A DNA stretch of 64,000 bases from Acidobacteriaceae bacterium (GCA_003134995.1 PLDC01000017.1:232283-296282), one strand, 5' to 3'; positions 50,751 to 61,132 are shown, counted from the stretch's first letter. Notes: generated from the sequence alone by a model not told the origin. Program-made: numbers and translations.

Positions 50751-52337
50751 ATGGCTGATTACATTTACACGATGGAGATCCGGTTGACGCCGGATCAGTT
50801 GAAGGGCGTCAACCTGGTGCAAGAGATAGCCCGCGCCGCGGGAGTCACTCTTTACCTTACCGGCGGCGCGATTCGAGACATCATCAGCGGGTTTACCATC
50901 CGCGACCTGGATTTCACGGTTCAGGGCAATCCCCTCAAACTGCAGAAAGATTTCGAACGCGCGGGCGCGCAGATTGCGGGCCACGATGAAGACGTGCGCA
51001 CCTTATTTCTGGTGCTGCCGGGGAATGTGCGCGCCGAGATCGGGATGTCGCGGACCGAAGAGTACGAGAAGGTCGGCAAGGCTCCCGTGATTACTCCGGC
51101 GAGCATTCAGGAAGATTTGCGACGCCGCGACTTCACCGTGAATGCGATGGCGTTGTCGCTGAATGAGGGGTCGCGCGGGTTGCTGCTCGATCCGTTTAAC
51201 GGCGTCGCCGATATTGAAGCGAAGCTGCTGCGCATCCTGCACAACTATTCGTTCGTGGAAGATCCATCGCGGCTGATTCGAGCTGCGCGATTTGCAGCGC
51301 GCTTTCACTGGCCTTTGGAGGAGCGCACGCAGCAGCGCTATGACGCCGCCAAAGAAAACAACTACATGGAGCACATTTTGCGCGGCGCCGTGGGCCACGA
51401 GATCGCGCAACTGGCGCATGAAGACGATCCGCTGAGCGTGATTCGGGCGCTGGAAAAAGAAGACTGGCTGAAGGTGCTGCATCCGCACTGGTCGTCGGCC
51501 AAGGTGGATGCGAACGGAATCGCGCTCTTGATGAAGACGCGGCAGCAACTGGTGGATCTGGGATATACGGTCGATCCGTCGGCTGCGGTCATGCACTTTC
51601 TGACGGCGAAGCTTTCGGATAAAGATATTTCGGATTTGCGGCGGCAGATTCCGCGTAAGGATTTGATCGAATCGTGGCGCGATATTGAAGATCACGCTAA
51701 AGATCTGGCGAAGCGGTTGATGGGGAAGGAAGCGGCCACGCCGTCGCGCACCTGGAATCTTTTGTCTGCGGCGCGGCCTGAGATGATTCTGTTTCTCGCG
51801 GTGACATCGCGGCACCAGACCGTTGCGGGGAAGATCAAGAACTTCCTGACGAAGTGGCGGCAGGTGCAGCAGCGCATTCCTCTGCCGGAGATGACCGAGT
51901 TGCTGATTACTCCTACGCTGCCGGAGTATCCGAAGATTGCGCGCGACGTGTTTATGCTGCTGTTGGATGGAAGACTGCGGTCGCACACCGAGACTTTGAA
52001 ATTCTTGAAGCCGTTTGCGCCGCCGCCGCCTCCACCACCGCCGCCCCCGAGGCGCGGGCGTGGACCTAAGGCAGCTGCGGTTGCTGCTGTTGCGCCTGCC
52101 GCGGCAGCGCCGGTTAAAGCTGGTAAGGGCAAGGGGAAAGCTGCGCCTGCACCGGCGGCGGCTCCGGCCGTGGTGGCCAAGTCCGAGGCGAAACCCGAGG
52201 CGAAGGCGAAAGCGGAAGCCAAGGCTAAGCCTGCAAAAGCGGCGCCGAAGGCCGTTAAGAGCGCGGCCAAGCCCGCGGCGAAGCCCGCTGCAAAGAAGCC
52301 TGCCCCCGTAAAGAAGGCCAAGCGCAAGAAGCGATAG
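50751..52337 (+). CDS. CCA-adding/poly(A)-polymerase family nucleotidyltransferase with H1-like tail
   Basis: The 528-residue protein has the class II nucleotidyltransferase head: LTGGAIRDIISGFTIRDLDF, with the metal-binding DLD. Further motifs are the nucleotide-recognition PASIQEDLRRRDFTVNAMA and the RNA-binding neck EDPSRLIRAARFAARF. It either adds or repairs the tRNA CCA end or polyadenylates RNA; sequence alone does not distinguish these. After a ten-proline run (about 425-435) comes a 90-residue Lys/Ala/Pro tail (AKAEAKAKPAKAAPKA) like histone H1 or AlgP. Such tails bind nucleic acid nonspecifically; this one is not part of the family. No neighbouring gene explains it. Confidence 0.87.
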   Translation: MADYIYTMEIRLTPDQLKGVNLVQEIARAAGVTLYLTGGAIRDIISGFTIRDLDFTVQGNPLKLQKDFERAGAQIAGHDEDVRTLFLVLPGNVRAEIGMSRTEEYEKVGKAPVITPASIQEDLRRRDFTVNAMALSLNEGSRGLLLDPFNGVADIEAKLLRILHNYSFVEDPSRLIRAARFAARFHWPLEERTQQRYDAAKENNYMEHILRGAVGHEIAQLAHEDDPLSVIRALEKEDWLKVLHPHWSSAKVDANGIALLMKTRQQLVDLGYTVDPSAAVMHFLTAKLSDKDISDLRRQIPRKDLIESWRDIEDHAKDLAKRLMGKEAATPSRTWNLLSAARPEMILFLAVTSRHQTVAGKIKNFLTKWRQVQQRIPLPEMTELLITPTLPEYPKIARDVFMLLLDGRLRSHTETLKFLKPFAPPPPPPPPPPRRGRGPKAAAVAAVAPAAAAPVKAGKGKGKAAPAPAAAPAVVAKSEAKPEAKAKAEAKAKPAKAAPKAVKSAAKPAAKPAAKKPAPVKKAKRKKR

Positions 52338-52438
52338 ATTGTCAGATAGATGACTGCTACGGTGTCGCAATCCCGGTACTGTCCTAATTCGTCTCGTGAC
52401 AGGTACTAATTTCTGCATCGGCCGGGCTGAATCGGGCA

Positions 52439-52444
52439 TATAAT
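52439..52444 (+). promoter_or_regulatory. Candidate -10 element of the Gly-rich protein gene
   Basis: TATAAT (52439-52444) overlaps the ATG at 52443 and lies seven bases before ATG 52452. Transcription would then begin at or just before 52452, favouring that start and a leaderless mRNA. Confidence 0.45.
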
Positions 52445-52451
52445 GGTTGGT

Positions 52452-53192
52452 ATGCATCGATCGCTTTTCATTGCGGCGCTCGTGCTCTTGATAGTCTCCG
52501 CGCCTCTTTCCGCGCAACACGGCGGCGGCCACGCGTCCGGTGGCGGCCACGGCGGTGTGGGTGGCGGGCATGGCGGTTTTGGTGGCGGTCACGCTTTCAG
52601 CGGAGGCCACGCTGGTTCCGGTTATGCGGCGCGTCCATCCGCGCGCGGCTATGCTTCCCGTCCTGCAATTTCTTCTCGCGGCATCAATCGAGGGGTTAAC
52701 CGCTCTGGCGTTGGTGTGCGGGCGCGCAGCAACGGCCTGAGGAATCGCTACGGTTACGGTGCGTACGGTTACCCGTGGCTGTACGGCGGGTTATACGACC
52801 CGTACTGGTGGTGGGATTCTGGCGCGTCGTTCGACTACGAAAAGCAATACGAGACTGGCCTGGCGAACGAGATGAACGAGCAGAGTCTCGATCAGCAGAG
52901 GCTGCGTGCACAGGCCGCACAGGCCGATCAGGATGTTTATGCGAAGTCGACGCCTGTGCCGATGCGCGCAAAAGAACATTCGGATATTTTGCCGGCCACA
53001 GTGCTGGTTTTCCGCGATCAGCACAAACTCGAAGTTCAGAACTACGCCATAGTAGGCCAGACGTTGTGGAATTTTGCGCCGGACCATACGCAGAAGATTC
53101 CGCTCTCTGATATCGACCTTCCGGCGACCACCAAAGTTAACGACGAGCGCGGCGTGGATTTCCGCTTGCCAAGGGCGGGCGAAGGGCAGTAG
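52452..53192 (+). CDS. Exported Gly/His-rich protein of unknown function
   Basis: The start at ATG 52452 (MHRSLFIAALVLLIVSAPLS) is preferred over 52443, which overlaps the -10 box. The 246-residue product has a signal peptide and a Gly/His-rich segment (GGGHASGGGHGGVGGGHGG) that could bind metal ions or form disordered surface material. An aromatic Tyr/Trp/Gly segment follows (GYGAYGYPWLYGGLYDPYWWW), then a folded C-terminal part (LPATVLVFRDQHKLEVQNYAIVGQTLW). The C-terminal portion recurs in several acidobacterial exported proteins; the function is unknown. Confidence 0.7.
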   Translation: MHRSLFIAALVLLIVSAPLSAQHGGGHASGGGHGGVGGGHGGFGGGHAFSGGHAGSGYAARPSARGYASRPAISSRGINRGVNRSGVGVRARSNGLRNRYGYGAYGYPWLYGGLYDPYWWWDSGASFDYEKQYETGLANEMNEQSLDQQRLRAQAAQADQDVYAKSTPVPMRAKEHSDILPATVLVFRDQHKLEVQNYAIVGQTLWNFAPDHTQKIPLSDIDLPATTKVNDERGVDFRLPRAGEGQ

Positions 53193-53265
53193 CCGTTCGC
53201 AGCCTGCGTAGTGCGCCGTACTCTGTGGATAACTTGCCGGTTGTTCCCACGTGGTTTCCCGCTAG

Positions 53266-53331
53266 AATGATTGTTGATTTCTGATTGATTGCGTTTTTCA
53301 ATCGACAATCAGCAATCATCAATCGGCAATT
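53266..53331. repeat. Word-type inverted repeat (AATCGGCAATC/GATTGTTGATT family)
   Basis: The left arm (53266-53293) is AATGATTGTTGATTTCTGAT followed by TGATTGCG. The right arm (53294-53331) holds AATCGACAATCAGCAATCAT and CAATCGGCAATT. It ends five bases before the dnaE ATG, so dnaE has no visible Shine-Dalgarno other than within this repeat. Confidence 0.82.
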
Positions 53332-53335
53332 TCCT

Positions 53336-56300
53336 ATGTCCCAATTCGTCCACCTGCACTTGCATACCGATTACTCCCTTCTGGATGGCGCCTGCGATGT
53401 CGAAAAACTTTGCCAGCGCGTAAAAGAAATGGGCATGCCCGCCGTGGCCATGACTGACCACGGAAATATTTTCGGCGCGGTGCATTTTGTAAACGCCGCG
53501 AATCATGCCGGAGTAAAGCCGATCGTCGGCTGCGAACTGTATATCTGCAAGCGCGACGATCACAACATCGAGCGCACTCCCCCCGACGGCGACACATACA
53601 ACCACCTGCTGGTGCTGGCCCAGAACGAAGAAGGCTACCGCAACCTCATGAAAATTACGTCAGAAGCCTCCCTCCACGGCTTCTACTACAAGCCTAGGGT
53701 TAGTAAGAAGTTTCTGGCGGAGCATTCGCGCGGGTTGATTGGGCTTTCGGGATGCTTGAAGGGTGAAGTTGCAGAGCGGTTGATGGAAGGGAAGTACGAT
53801 GCGGCGAGAGCCGCTGCTGGCGCGTACTCTGACATATTTGGAAAAGAAAATTTCTTTTTGGAGATTCAAAATCAGGGGCTTGCGAAGGAGCAGGAGATTA
53901 ATCCGAATCTATTTCGGCTGGAAAAGGATTTGGGCCTACCCCTTGTAGCGACGAACGACAGTCACTATTTGTGCGAGGACGACGCGCCGGCCCAAGATGT
54001 GATGTTGTGCATTCAGACAGGGAAGTCGATTCACGATACGCAGCGGATGAAGTTCGACGGAAACCAGTTTTTCGTCAAGAGCCACGACGAGATGTATCGC
54101 GTGTTCAAGGACTCGCCGGAGGTCTTGACGCGCACACTAGATATTGCTGAGCGATGCAGTCTTCGTTTGGAAAAGGTCGCGACGCCGTTTCCGCAGTTCG
54201 AGGTTCCGCCGGGTTACACCATCGACAGTTATTTTGTTCATGTTTCGCGCGAGGGCTTCGCGCGGCGGATGGAGGCGCTGCGGCCGTTGCATGAGCAGGG
54301 GAAGTTGAAGCATCCGATTTCGGATTACGAGCAGCGGCTGGAGCGGGAACTCGGAATTATCCAGCAGATGAAGTTTCCCGGGTATTTTCTGATTGTGTGG
54401 GACTTCATCCGCTACGCCAAGGAGCATGACATTCCGGTGGGGCCGGGGCGCGGGTCGGCGGCTGGGTCGCTGGTTTCGTATGCGCTGGGAATTACCGATA
54501 TCGATCCTTTGCAGCATGAGTTGCTGTTTGAGCGCTTTCTGAATCCGGAGCGGGTTTCGATGCCGGATATCGATATCGATTTCTGCATGAACCGGCGCGG
54601 CGAGGTGATCAACTACGTCACGCAGAAATATGGGCGCGATAACGTCGCACAGATCATCACGTTCGGAACGATGGCCGCGAAGGCCGCGATCAAAGACGTT
54701 GGACGCGCGATGGATATCCCGTACGCCGATGTAGATCGCATTGCCAAGATGATCCCGACGCAGCTCAACATCACGCTGGACCAGGCGATTGAGGATTCGG
54801 CGCAACTGCGCGAGGCGATGGAAAAAGATGGGCAGATTCGCGAGCTCATTCAGACGGCGAAGAAGCTCGAAGGGATGGTGCGGAACTCCGGTGTGCATGC
54901 GGCTGGCGTAGTGATTTCGCCGCGCCCGCTGACGGAACTGGTTCCGCTGCACAAGACCAAGAACGACGAAATTGTGACTGCCTTCGACATGGTCGCCATC
55001 GAGAAGTTGGGCCTGCTGAAGATGGATTTTCTTGGGTTGACCACGCTTACGATTCTTACTGATGCGTTGAAGCTGATCGTGCAGACTCGCGGTACGCCGA
55101 TCGCTCTTGAAAATGTTCCGCTGGAGGATGCGGAGACTTACCAGAAGGTCTTCCACAAGGGACTGACGTCAGGCGTGTTTCAGTTTGAATCGCACGGCAT
55201 GCGGGACGTGTTGCGCAAGTATCAGCCGAATTCGATTGAGGATCTTACGGCGCTGAATGCGCTCTACCGGCCGGGGCCGATTCAGGGCGGAATGATCGAT
55301 GATTTCGTGGATCGTAAGCATGGTCGCAAGAAAGTGGAGTACGAACTGCCGGAGCTGAAAGAAATATTGGAAGAGACGCTGGGCGTGATTGTGTATCAGG
55401 AGCAGGTGATGCAGATTGCGAACCGACTGGCGGGTTACTCGCTGGGAGAAGCGGACCTGCTGCGGCGGGCGATGGGAAAGAAAAAAGCTGAGGAGATGGC
55501 GCAGCAGCGCGAGCGGTTTGTGGAAGGCGCGGCGCAGCGCAAGTTTCCGCCGAAGAAGATTGAGAAGATTTTCGATCTTATGGCGCAGTTTGCGGGATAC
55601 GGATTCAACAAGTCGCACTCGGCCGCCTACGCGCTGCTGGCCTATCACACGGCTTATTTGAAGACGCACTATCCGGTTGAGTTCATGGCGGCGTTGCTGA
55701 CGTCGGTCACCGGGAGCACCGACGATGTGGTGAAGTACATCAACGAATGCCGCGAGATGGGGATTGCGGTGGAAGCGCCGGACATCAATGTTTCGGATGC
55801 AAACTTCACTCCGCATGGGGAAGCGATTCGATTTGGGCTGGCGGCGGTGAAGAATGTTGGCGGCAATGCGATTGAGTCGATTGTCGCGGCACGGAAGAAG
55901 CTGGGACGGTTTAAATCGATTTACGAATTTTGCGAGAATGTGGATCTTAGATTGCTGAACAAGCGCGTGCTGGAGTCGCTGATCAAGAGCGGGGCCATGG
56001 ATTCGATGGGTCGCCGGGCGCAATTGATGACGGTTCTGGATCGCGCCATGGAGCGTGCGCAGAAGACGCAACGCGACGCGGAGTCGGGGCAGCATGGGCT
56101 ATTCGGAGTGTTTCAGCAGGAAGAGACCGAGGCGAACAATGACAAGCTGCCGAATATTCCTGACTGGGACGAGCAAGCGCGCCTTGCGGCGGAGAAAGAG
56201 ATTCTTGGGTTCTTTATCAGCGGGCATCCGCTGGAGAAATACAAGGACAAACTGCAAGACTTACAGGCGCTGCGGATCGATGAAATTGCGGCGATGACCC

Positions 56301-56818
56301 GGTCGACCGGCAAGGATGAGACCATCGCGACGGCTGGAATTATTTGCAATGTGCGGGTGCAGAAGTCGAAGCGCGGGGAATTTTATGCGCAGGCTACGCT
56401 CGAAGATATGTCGGGTTCGATCGACATGATTGTTTTTCCCGAGGCGTATAAACGTCTCGGAGACAAAGTGAAGCTGGAAGTTCCGGTGCTGGTGAAGGCT
56501 GGAGTGAGAATTGAGGAAGGAACGAATCCGAAGATTACGGCGGCCGAGATCATGCCACTGGAGGACGCTCGGGTTCCGCTGCCGCGTGCGATCCGCATTC
56601 GCTTGCCACTAGAAACTGCGGGCGAAACTACGGTGGACGACCTTCACGTGCTTTTTCGCGAACGCAAAGGTGACGCGCGAGTGTTGTTCGATGTGGAACG
56701 CGCAGGGGATTTCATGGTGGTGATGGAAGCGGAGGGTTATAATGTGCTGCCAGACCGCAACTTCATCGCTCGAGTGGAACAGTTGTGCGGGCGCGGTAGT
56801 GTGCGGGTGATCAGTTGA
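53336..56818 (+). CDS. dnaE: DNA polymerase III subunit alpha
   Basis: This is the replicative polymerase catalytic subunit, 1160 residues when started at ATG 53336 ([19 protein letters not shown]); the frame extends upstream through the repeat but without coding character. The N-terminal PHP domain ([22 protein letters not shown]) is followed by the polymerase core with [21 protein letters not shown] and the catalytic PDIDIDF (Asp411 and Asp413). The beta-clamp/helix-hairpin region and a C-terminal OB-fold ([21 protein letters not shown]) complete it. It belongs to the DnaE1 type. accA follows and overlaps, or nearly overlaps, its stop. Confidence 0.97.
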   Translation: MSQFVHLHLHTDYSLLDGACDVEKLCQRVKEMGMPAVAMTDHGNIFGAVHFVNAANHAGVKPIVGCELYICKRDDHNIERTPPDGDTYNHLLVLAQNEEGYRNLMKITSEASLHGFYYKPRVSKKFLAEHSRGLIGLSGCLKGEVAERLMEGKYDAARAAAGAYSDIFGKENFFLEIQNQGLAKEQEINPNLFRLEKDLGLPLVATNDSHYLCEDDAPAQDVMLCIQTGKSIHDTQRMKFDGNQFFVKSHDEMYRVFKDSPEVLTRTLDIAERCSLRLEKVATPFPQFEVPPGYTIDSYFVHVSREGFARRMEALRPLHEQGKLKHPISDYEQRLERELGIIQQMKFPGYFLIVWDFIRYAKEHDIPVGPGRGSAAGSLVSYALGITDIDPLQHELLFERFLNPERVSMPDIDIDFCMNRRGEVINYVTQKYGRDNVAQIITFGTMAAKAAIKDVGRAMDIPYADVDRIAKMIPTQLNITLDQAIEDSAQLREAMEKDGQIRELIQTAKKLEGMVRNSGVHAAGVVISPRPLTELVPLHKTKNDEIVTAFDMVAIEKLGLLKMDFLGLTTLTILTDALKLIVQTRGTPIALENVPLEDAETYQKVFHKGLTSGVFQFESHGMRDVLRKYQPNSIEDLTALNALYRPGPIQGGMIDDFVDRKHGRKKVEYELPELKEILEETLGVIVYQEQVMQIANRLAGYSLGEADLLRRAMGKKKAEEMAQQRERFVEGAAQRKFPPKKIEKIFDLMAQFAGYGFNKSHSAAYALLAYHTAYLKTHYPVEFMAALLTSVTGSTDDVVKYINECREMGIAVEAPDINVSDANFTPHGEAIRFGLAAVKNVGGNAIESIVAARKKLGRFKSIYEFCENVDLRLLNKRVLESLIKSGAMDSMGRRAQLMTVLDRAMERAQKTQRDAESGQHGLFGVFQQEETEANNDKLPNIPDWDEQARLAAEKEILGFFISGHPLEKYKDKLQDLQALRIDEIAAMTRSTGKDETIATAGIICNVRVQKSKRGEFYAQATLEDMSGSIDMIVFPEAYKRLGDKVKLEVPVLVKAGVRIEEGTNPKITAAEIMPLEDARVPLPRAIRIRLPLETAGETTVDDLHVLFRERKGDARVLFDVERAGDFMVVMEAEGYNVLPDRNFIARVEQLCGRGSVRVIS

Positions 56819-56850
56819 GTTCGTCGGCGCGAGCGAGCTCGTTACAGCTC

Positions 56851-57807
56851 ATGAATCCCATTCAAAAGGTGCAGCAGGAACTGGACCAGATCGAGCGCCA
56901 GGTGGCTCTGATCGAAGCGAACGCCGGACAGAACGAAGGGACGCGGAAGCAACTCGATAAGTTGCAAGAGCGCGTGCAAATTCTCAGGGAGGAGATGAAG
57001 GGTCTGCAAACCGCGTGGCAAAAAACGGAACTGGCCCGGCATCCGCAGCGTCCGCAGACGCTCGACTACATCGAGCGCTTGTTCACGGACTTCAGCGAGA
57101 TTCATGGCGACCGCAGCTTTGGAGATGATGCCGCCGTGATCTGCGGCATGGCGCGCTTTCATGGCGAGGAAGTTCTGGTGATCGGCACGCAGAAGGGCCG
57201 GGACATGAAGCAGCGCGTGTACCGCAATTTCGGCACGCCGCATCCTGAGGGTTATCGCAAGGCAATACGGATCATGCAGGTGGCGGAGAAATTCCGACGG
57301 CCGATTTTTACGCTGGTGGATACCGACGGGGCCTACCCTGGAATTCATGCGGAAGAGCGCGGACAGGCCGAGGCGATTGCCTACAATCTGCGCGAGATGG
57401 CGCGACTGGAAGTGCCGATCATTGCGACGGTGATTGGAGTTGGTGGCAGCGGCGGGGCTTTGGCAATTGCCGTGGCCGACCGCGTGCTGATGATGGAGAA
57501 CTCAATTTACTCGGTGATTTCTCCCGAGGGTTGTGCCGCGATCATGTGGCGGGATGCTACTAAGAAAGAGTTGGCCGCGGAAGCCATGCGTATTACGGCT
57601 ACCGATCTCAGCGAACTGGGTTGCATCGACGATATTGTTCCCGAACCGGAGGGCGGCGCGCATCGGGATTATGAAGCGGCGGCGAATTTGCTTGATGTGA
57701 GTTTGCAGAAGCATTTCGCGGAGCTGAAGAAAATGCCGCTGCCGGAGTTGCTTTCGTCTCGATACGATAAGTTTCGGACGATGGCTCAGTATTTCAAGAC
57801 AGAGTAA
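56851..57807 (+). CDS. accA: Acetyl-CoA carboxylase carboxyltransferase subunit alpha
   Basis: This subunit transfers CO2 from biotin to acetyl-CoA in the first step of fatty-acid synthesis. The start at ATG 56851 ([17 protein letters not shown]) gives 318 residues, close to the usual length; TTG 56815 would overlap the dnaE stop. The N-terminal coiled coil, [27 protein letters not shown], the CoA-binding [13 protein letters not shown] and HPEGYRKA, and [32 protein letters not shown] are all AccA signatures. The dnaE-accA order recurs in many bacteria. Confidence 0.96.
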   Translation: MNPIQKVQQELDQIERQVALIEANAGQNEGTRKQLDKLQERVQILREEMKGLQTAWQKTELARHPQRPQTLDYIERLFTDFSEIHGDRSFGDDAAVICGMARFHGEEVLVIGTQKGRDMKQRVYRNFGTPHPEGYRKAIRIMQVAEKFRRPIFTLVDTDGAYPGIHAEERGQAEAIAYNLREMARLEVPIIATVIGVGGSGGALAIAVADRVLMMENSIYSVISPEGCAAIMWRDATKKELAAEAMRITATDLSELGCIDDIVPEPEGGAHRDYEAAANLLDVSLQKHFAELKKMPLPELLSSRYDKFRTMAQYFKTE

Positions 57808-57910
57808 TGGGTATCCGCAGTGGTGTTTTTCTCTGAAGCAGCCGGCGGACAAACTTCAATCCGAAAATCCAGCGCTGAAGGCGCGTTAATAAAACAAATG
57901 GAACACTTGC

Positions 57911-57930
57911 GGCACGCATGAATGCGTGCC
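57911..57930. repeat. Perfect hairpin GGCACGCATGAATGCGTGCC
   Basis: GGCACGCAT and ATGCGTGCC form a 9-base stem around a two-base loop, about 100 bases after the accA stop. No T-tract follows, so it may be a repetitive palindrome rather than a canonical terminator. Confidence 0.6.
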
Positions 57931-58033
57931 CTGATACTAATCTTCCTCGGACGGACAGCAACTTCCAGTTCCCAAATAGGTTCCTCCCGGCTTCAGGCGG
58001 GCAATTTCGCGTGCCGTGACCTGGCAATCGCCG

Positions 58034-58039
58034 TATAAT
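58034..58039 (+). promoter_or_regulatory. Candidate -10 element of the kor operon
   Basis: TATAAT (58034-58039) lies about 68 bases before the korA ATG. A matching -35 could not be identified. The leader carries the strong ribosome-binding site AAAGGAAGG. Confidence 0.4.
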
Positions 58040-58106
58040 GGTAAGTTCCCCCCAAGCAGGAGTTCTGGCGGATCACTCCGCCCCTTAATCAAAGGAAGGT
58101 GCAGGG

Positions 58107-59945
58107 ATGGCTACTACGGATATTGCGCCCCAGGGTACTGGCGGGCAGTTGGGACGCAAACGCATCGTTAACGACATGAGCATTCAGGTTGCGACCGTGA
58201 ATGGCTCGGGCTCGCAAAGTTCGAATACGGTTCTGCTGCGGGCGATTTTTCAGATGGGCGTGCCGATTTCGGGCAAGAATCTTTTTCCTTCGAACATTGC
58301 CGGCCTGCCGACCTGGTATACGATTCGCGCCAACAAAGATGGCTACATTGGCCGGAAGAAAGAAATCGATTTCCTGGTGGCGATGAATGCCGAGACCGCG
58401 CAGGACGACGTAATGTCGCTAGCGGCGGGAGCGTCGGTACTTTATGACGAGCCGCTCGGGCTCGACAAGCTGCGCAACGATTTGATTTTTTATTCGGTGC
58501 CTTACGACAAACTGGTGGCGGCGGTTTGCCCTGAGGCGAAGCTGCGCAAACTCGTAAAGAACATGGTGTACGTGGGCGTGGTCGCGCAGCTTCTCGAAAT
58601 CGAGATGGGCGAAGTGGAGAAGGCGATCCGCAAGCAGTTTGCAGCGAAGGTGAAGGCGGCAAACCTGAATCTGGCTGCAGCGCAGGCGGGATTCGATTAT
58701 GCAAAGGCGAGCCTGCAGAAACGCGGGGCGTTCTACATTGAGCGCATGAACAAGACCGCGGGGAAGATCATTATCGACGGCAATTCGGCTGCGGCGCTGG
58801 GCTGTATGTTCGCCGGATGCACTGTTGTGACGTGGTATCCGATCACGCCATCGTCTTCGCTGGTGGAGACGATGATCGATTACATGAAGGATTATCGCAT
58901 CGGGCCGGATGGCAAAGCGACGTTTGCCATTGTGCAGGCGGAGGATGAACTGGCGGCGATCGGCATGGTGATTGGCGCGGGATGGGCGGGAGCGCGCAGC
59001 ATGACGGCCACCGCGGGCCCGGGCATTTCGTTGATGGCGGAGTTTGCGGGGTTGGCTTATTACGCGGAAATTCCAGGAGTGATTTGGGATATTCAGCGGG
59101 TTGGGCCTTCGACTGGCTTGCCCACGCGCACTTCGCAAGGCGACATTCTTTGCACTGCGTTTCTTTCGCACGGCGATACCAAACACATCATGCTAATTCC
59201 GAACTCGGCGGCAGAATGTTTCAGCATGGCTTCCGACGCCTTCAATCTGGCGGAGCAATTTCAGACGTTGGTCTTTGTCATGTCCGATCTTGATCTCGGG
59301 ATGAATAACTGGATGTCGGATCCGTTTGAATATCCGACTACGCCGATTAAGCGCGGCAAGGTTTTGGACAAGGCGGATCTGGAGAAGCTGGGCGGGTTTG
59401 CGCGGTACAGAGATTTGGATGGGGATGGCGTGGGCTATCGCACGCTGCCGGGAACGGAGCATCCGGCGGCGGCGTACTTTACGCGAGGCAGCGGCCACAA
59501 CGATAAATCGAATTACAGCGAGCGGCCGGACGATTACGAAAATAATATGGAGCGGCTGAATCGCAAGTTTGAGACAGCGCGATCGTTTGTGCCGCGGCCG
59601 GAGATTCTTAAGGGCGAAAAAGCGAAGATTGGAATCATCGCTTATGGAACGTCGCACTGGGGGATTATCGAGAGCCGCGATCAGTTGCGGAATGAATATG
59701 CGATTGAGACTGATTATCTGCGGCTGCGGGCTTATCCTTTTACGCGCGAAGTGCACGACTTCATCGAGCAGCATGAACGTGTGTATGTGGTGGAGCAAAA
59801 CCGCGATGCGCAGATGCTGACTTTGCTCAAGCTTGATCTGAAACCCGAACTGACTACGCGGCTGCGCAGCATCAGCCATCTCGACGGGCTGCCGCTCGAT
59901 GCGCGTTCCGTCACAGACGAACTCAGCACCATGGAGGGTAAGTAA
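58107..59945 (+). CDS. korA: 2-oxoacid:acceptor oxidoreductase subunit alpha (gamma-alpha fusion)
   Basis: With the next gene it forms a thiamine-pyrophosphate enzyme that oxidatively decarboxylates a 2-oxoacid (probably 2-oxoglutarate) to acyl-CoA using ferredoxin. The 612-residue protein combines an N-terminal gamma domain (about 20-200; GSGSQSSNTVLLRAIFQMGV) with the alpha domain. The alpha domain has GCTVVTWYPITPSSSLVE, EDELAAIGMVIGAGWAG and TATAGPGISLMAEFAGLAYYAEIPGV. The order matches KorA-type two-subunit enzymes. korB follows immediately with no gap. Confidence 0.93.
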   Translation: MATTDIAPQGTGGQLGRKRIVNDMSIQVATVNGSGSQSSNTVLLRAIFQMGVPISGKNLFPSNIAGLPTWYTIRANKDGYIGRKKEIDFLVAMNAETAQDDVMSLAAGASVLYDEPLGLDKLRNDLIFYSVPYDKLVAAVCPEAKLRKLVKNMVYVGVVAQLLEIEMGEVEKAIRKQFAAKVKAANLNLAAAQAGFDYAKASLQKRGAFYIERMNKTAGKIIIDGNSAAALGCMFAGCTVVTWYPITPSSSLVETMIDYMKDYRIGPDGKATFAIVQAEDELAAIGMVIGAGWAGARSMTATAGPGISLMAEFAGLAYYAEIPGVIWDIQRVGPSTGLPTRTSQGDILCTAFLSHGDTKHIMLIPNSAAECFSMASDAFNLAEQFQTLVFVMSDLDLGMNNWMSDPFEYPTTPIKRGKVLDKADLEKLGGFARYRDLDGDGVGYRTLPGTEHPAAAYFTRGSGHNDKSNYSERPDDYENNMERLNRKFETARSFVPRPEILKGEKAKIGIIAYGTSHWGIIESRDQLRNEYAIETDYLRLRAYPFTREVHDFIEQHERVYVVEQNRDAQMLTLLKLDLKPELTTRLRSISHLDGLPLDARSVTDELSTMEGK

Positions 59946-60986
59946 ATGGCGACTACGCCTACCGCAGAACCGAAAAGCAATCGCATCGGCCTGAGTGTTA
60001 TCGACTACAAGGGTGGCAAGACTACTTTGTGCGCCGGCTGCGGGCATAATGCTATTTCAGAGCGCATCATCGAAGCCATGTATGACATGGGAGTGCAGCC
60101 GGAGCGGGTTGCGAAGCTGAGCGGGATTGGTTGCTCGTCGAAGAGTCCCGCTTATTTCATGAACCGTTCGCACAGTTTTAATTCTGTGCATGGACGCATG
60201 CCGTCGGTCGCGACTGGAGCGATGTTGGCGAATCGCAATCTGATTGCTTTGGGCGTTAGCGGCGATGGTGACACGGCTTCGATCGGCATTGGGCAGTTTG
60301 TTCACCTCATGCGCCGTAATCTGCCGATGATTTACATCATCGAAGATAACGGAGTGTACGGTCTTACCAAGGGGCAGTTTTCCGCAACTGCTGATTTGGG
60401 GTCGAAGTTGAAGTCGGGCGTGATCAACGATCTTCCTCCGATCGATACTTGCGGGCTGGCCATCGAGTTGGGGGCCACGTTTGTTGGGCGGTCGTTCTCC
60501 GGCGACAAGCGGCAGTTGAGCACGATGCTGAAGGCCGCGATTGCGCATCACGGTACCGTGATGCTCGATGTGGTTTCGCCTTGCGTGACGTTTAACGATC
60601 ATGAGGGTTCGACGAAGTCTTACAAGTATGTGAAGGATCACGAAGAGACTTTGCAGGAGATGAGCTTCGTCCCGCACTTCGAAGAGATTGATGTGGAGTA
60701 CGATCCGGGGACGACGGTCAACGTCACGATGCACGACGGTTCCAGCTTGCGTTTGCGGAAGTTGGAGGAGGATTATGATCCGACGAACCGGATTGCGGCT
60801 ATGACCCGCTTGAGTCAGGCTCATGAACACGGCGAAGTTTTGACCGGGGTGTTCTACGTGAACACCAAGGCGCCAAGTTTTCTCGACATGCTGAATATGG
60901 TCGATCAGCCCCTGGCTACGCTGCCGGAATCGGTTACGCGGCCGGGCAAGGCAGCGCTGGAAGCGGCTATGGAAGAGTTGCGGTAA
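59946..60986 (+). CDS. korB: 2-oxoacid:acceptor oxidoreductase subunit beta
   Basis: The beta subunit binds thiamine pyrophosphate and an iron-sulfur cluster. The 346-residue protein has the Cys-rich LCAGCGHNAIS, SGIGCSSK, the ThDP motif GDGDTASIGIGQFVHLMRRN and YIIEDNGVYGLTKGQFSAT, and a late SPCVTFND with another cysteine. ATG 59946 follows the korA stop directly, indicating a single operon. The enzyme probably replaces or complements 2-oxoglutarate dehydrogenase in the TCA cycle and yields low-potential electrons (family-level knowledge). Confidence 0.95.
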   Translation: MATTPTAEPKSNRIGLSVIDYKGGKTTLCAGCGHNAISERIIEAMYDMGVQPERVAKLSGIGCSSKSPAYFMNRSHSFNSVHGRMPSVATGAMLANRNLIALGVSGDGDTASIGIGQFVHLMRRNLPMIYIIEDNGVYGLTKGQFSATADLGSKLKSGVINDLPPIDTCGLAIELGATFVGRSFSGDKRQLSTMLKAAIAHHGTVMLDVVSPCVTFNDHEGSTKSYKYVKDHEETLQEMSFVPHFEEIDVEYDPGTTVNVTMHDGSSLRLRKLEEDYDPTNRIAAMTRLSQAHEHGEVLTGVFYVNTKAPSFLDMLNMVDQPLATLPESVTRPGKAALEAAMEELR

Positions 60987-61018
60987 AACGGGTTTCGGCT
61001 GTGGGCTCCGCGCTCGGG

Positions 61019-61128
61019 CCGCCGAAAAGAAAAGCAGGTTCCTCACCCGGCCTTCGGCCCGGTTCGGAATGACAGAATTTTGGAGAGGGTTCGGCCGAGG
61101 CTCGATCGCCGAAGCCCGAAGCCCGGTC
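61019..61128. repeat. Repeat-rich gap with GGAATGACA end and CGAAGCCCGAAGCCCGG words
   Basis: The segment contains GGCCTTCGGCCCGGTTCGG, GGAATGACA (61066-61074; a one-armed end of the TGTCATCC-like family) and TCGCCGAAGCCCGAAGCCCG (61106-61125), the word also found at 50267-50399. It fills the gap between convergent korB and the cytochrome c gene. Confidence 0.6.
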
Positions 61129-61132
61129 CGGT

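Larger units (their letters stand above)
57808..58106. other. Intergenic region between accA and korA
   Basis: It holds a perfect palindromic hairpin (57911-57930, listed separately), a purine-rich ribosome-binding site AAAGGAAGGTGCAGGG before the korA ATG, and TATAAT at 58034-58039 as a candidate -10. No ORF or word repeat was found. Confidence 0.55.

Noticed and set aside
51003-52610. 535-codon minus-strand open frame opposite the nucleotidyltransferase
   Set aside because: Arg-rich composition without domain features; antisense shadow of a clear enzyme.
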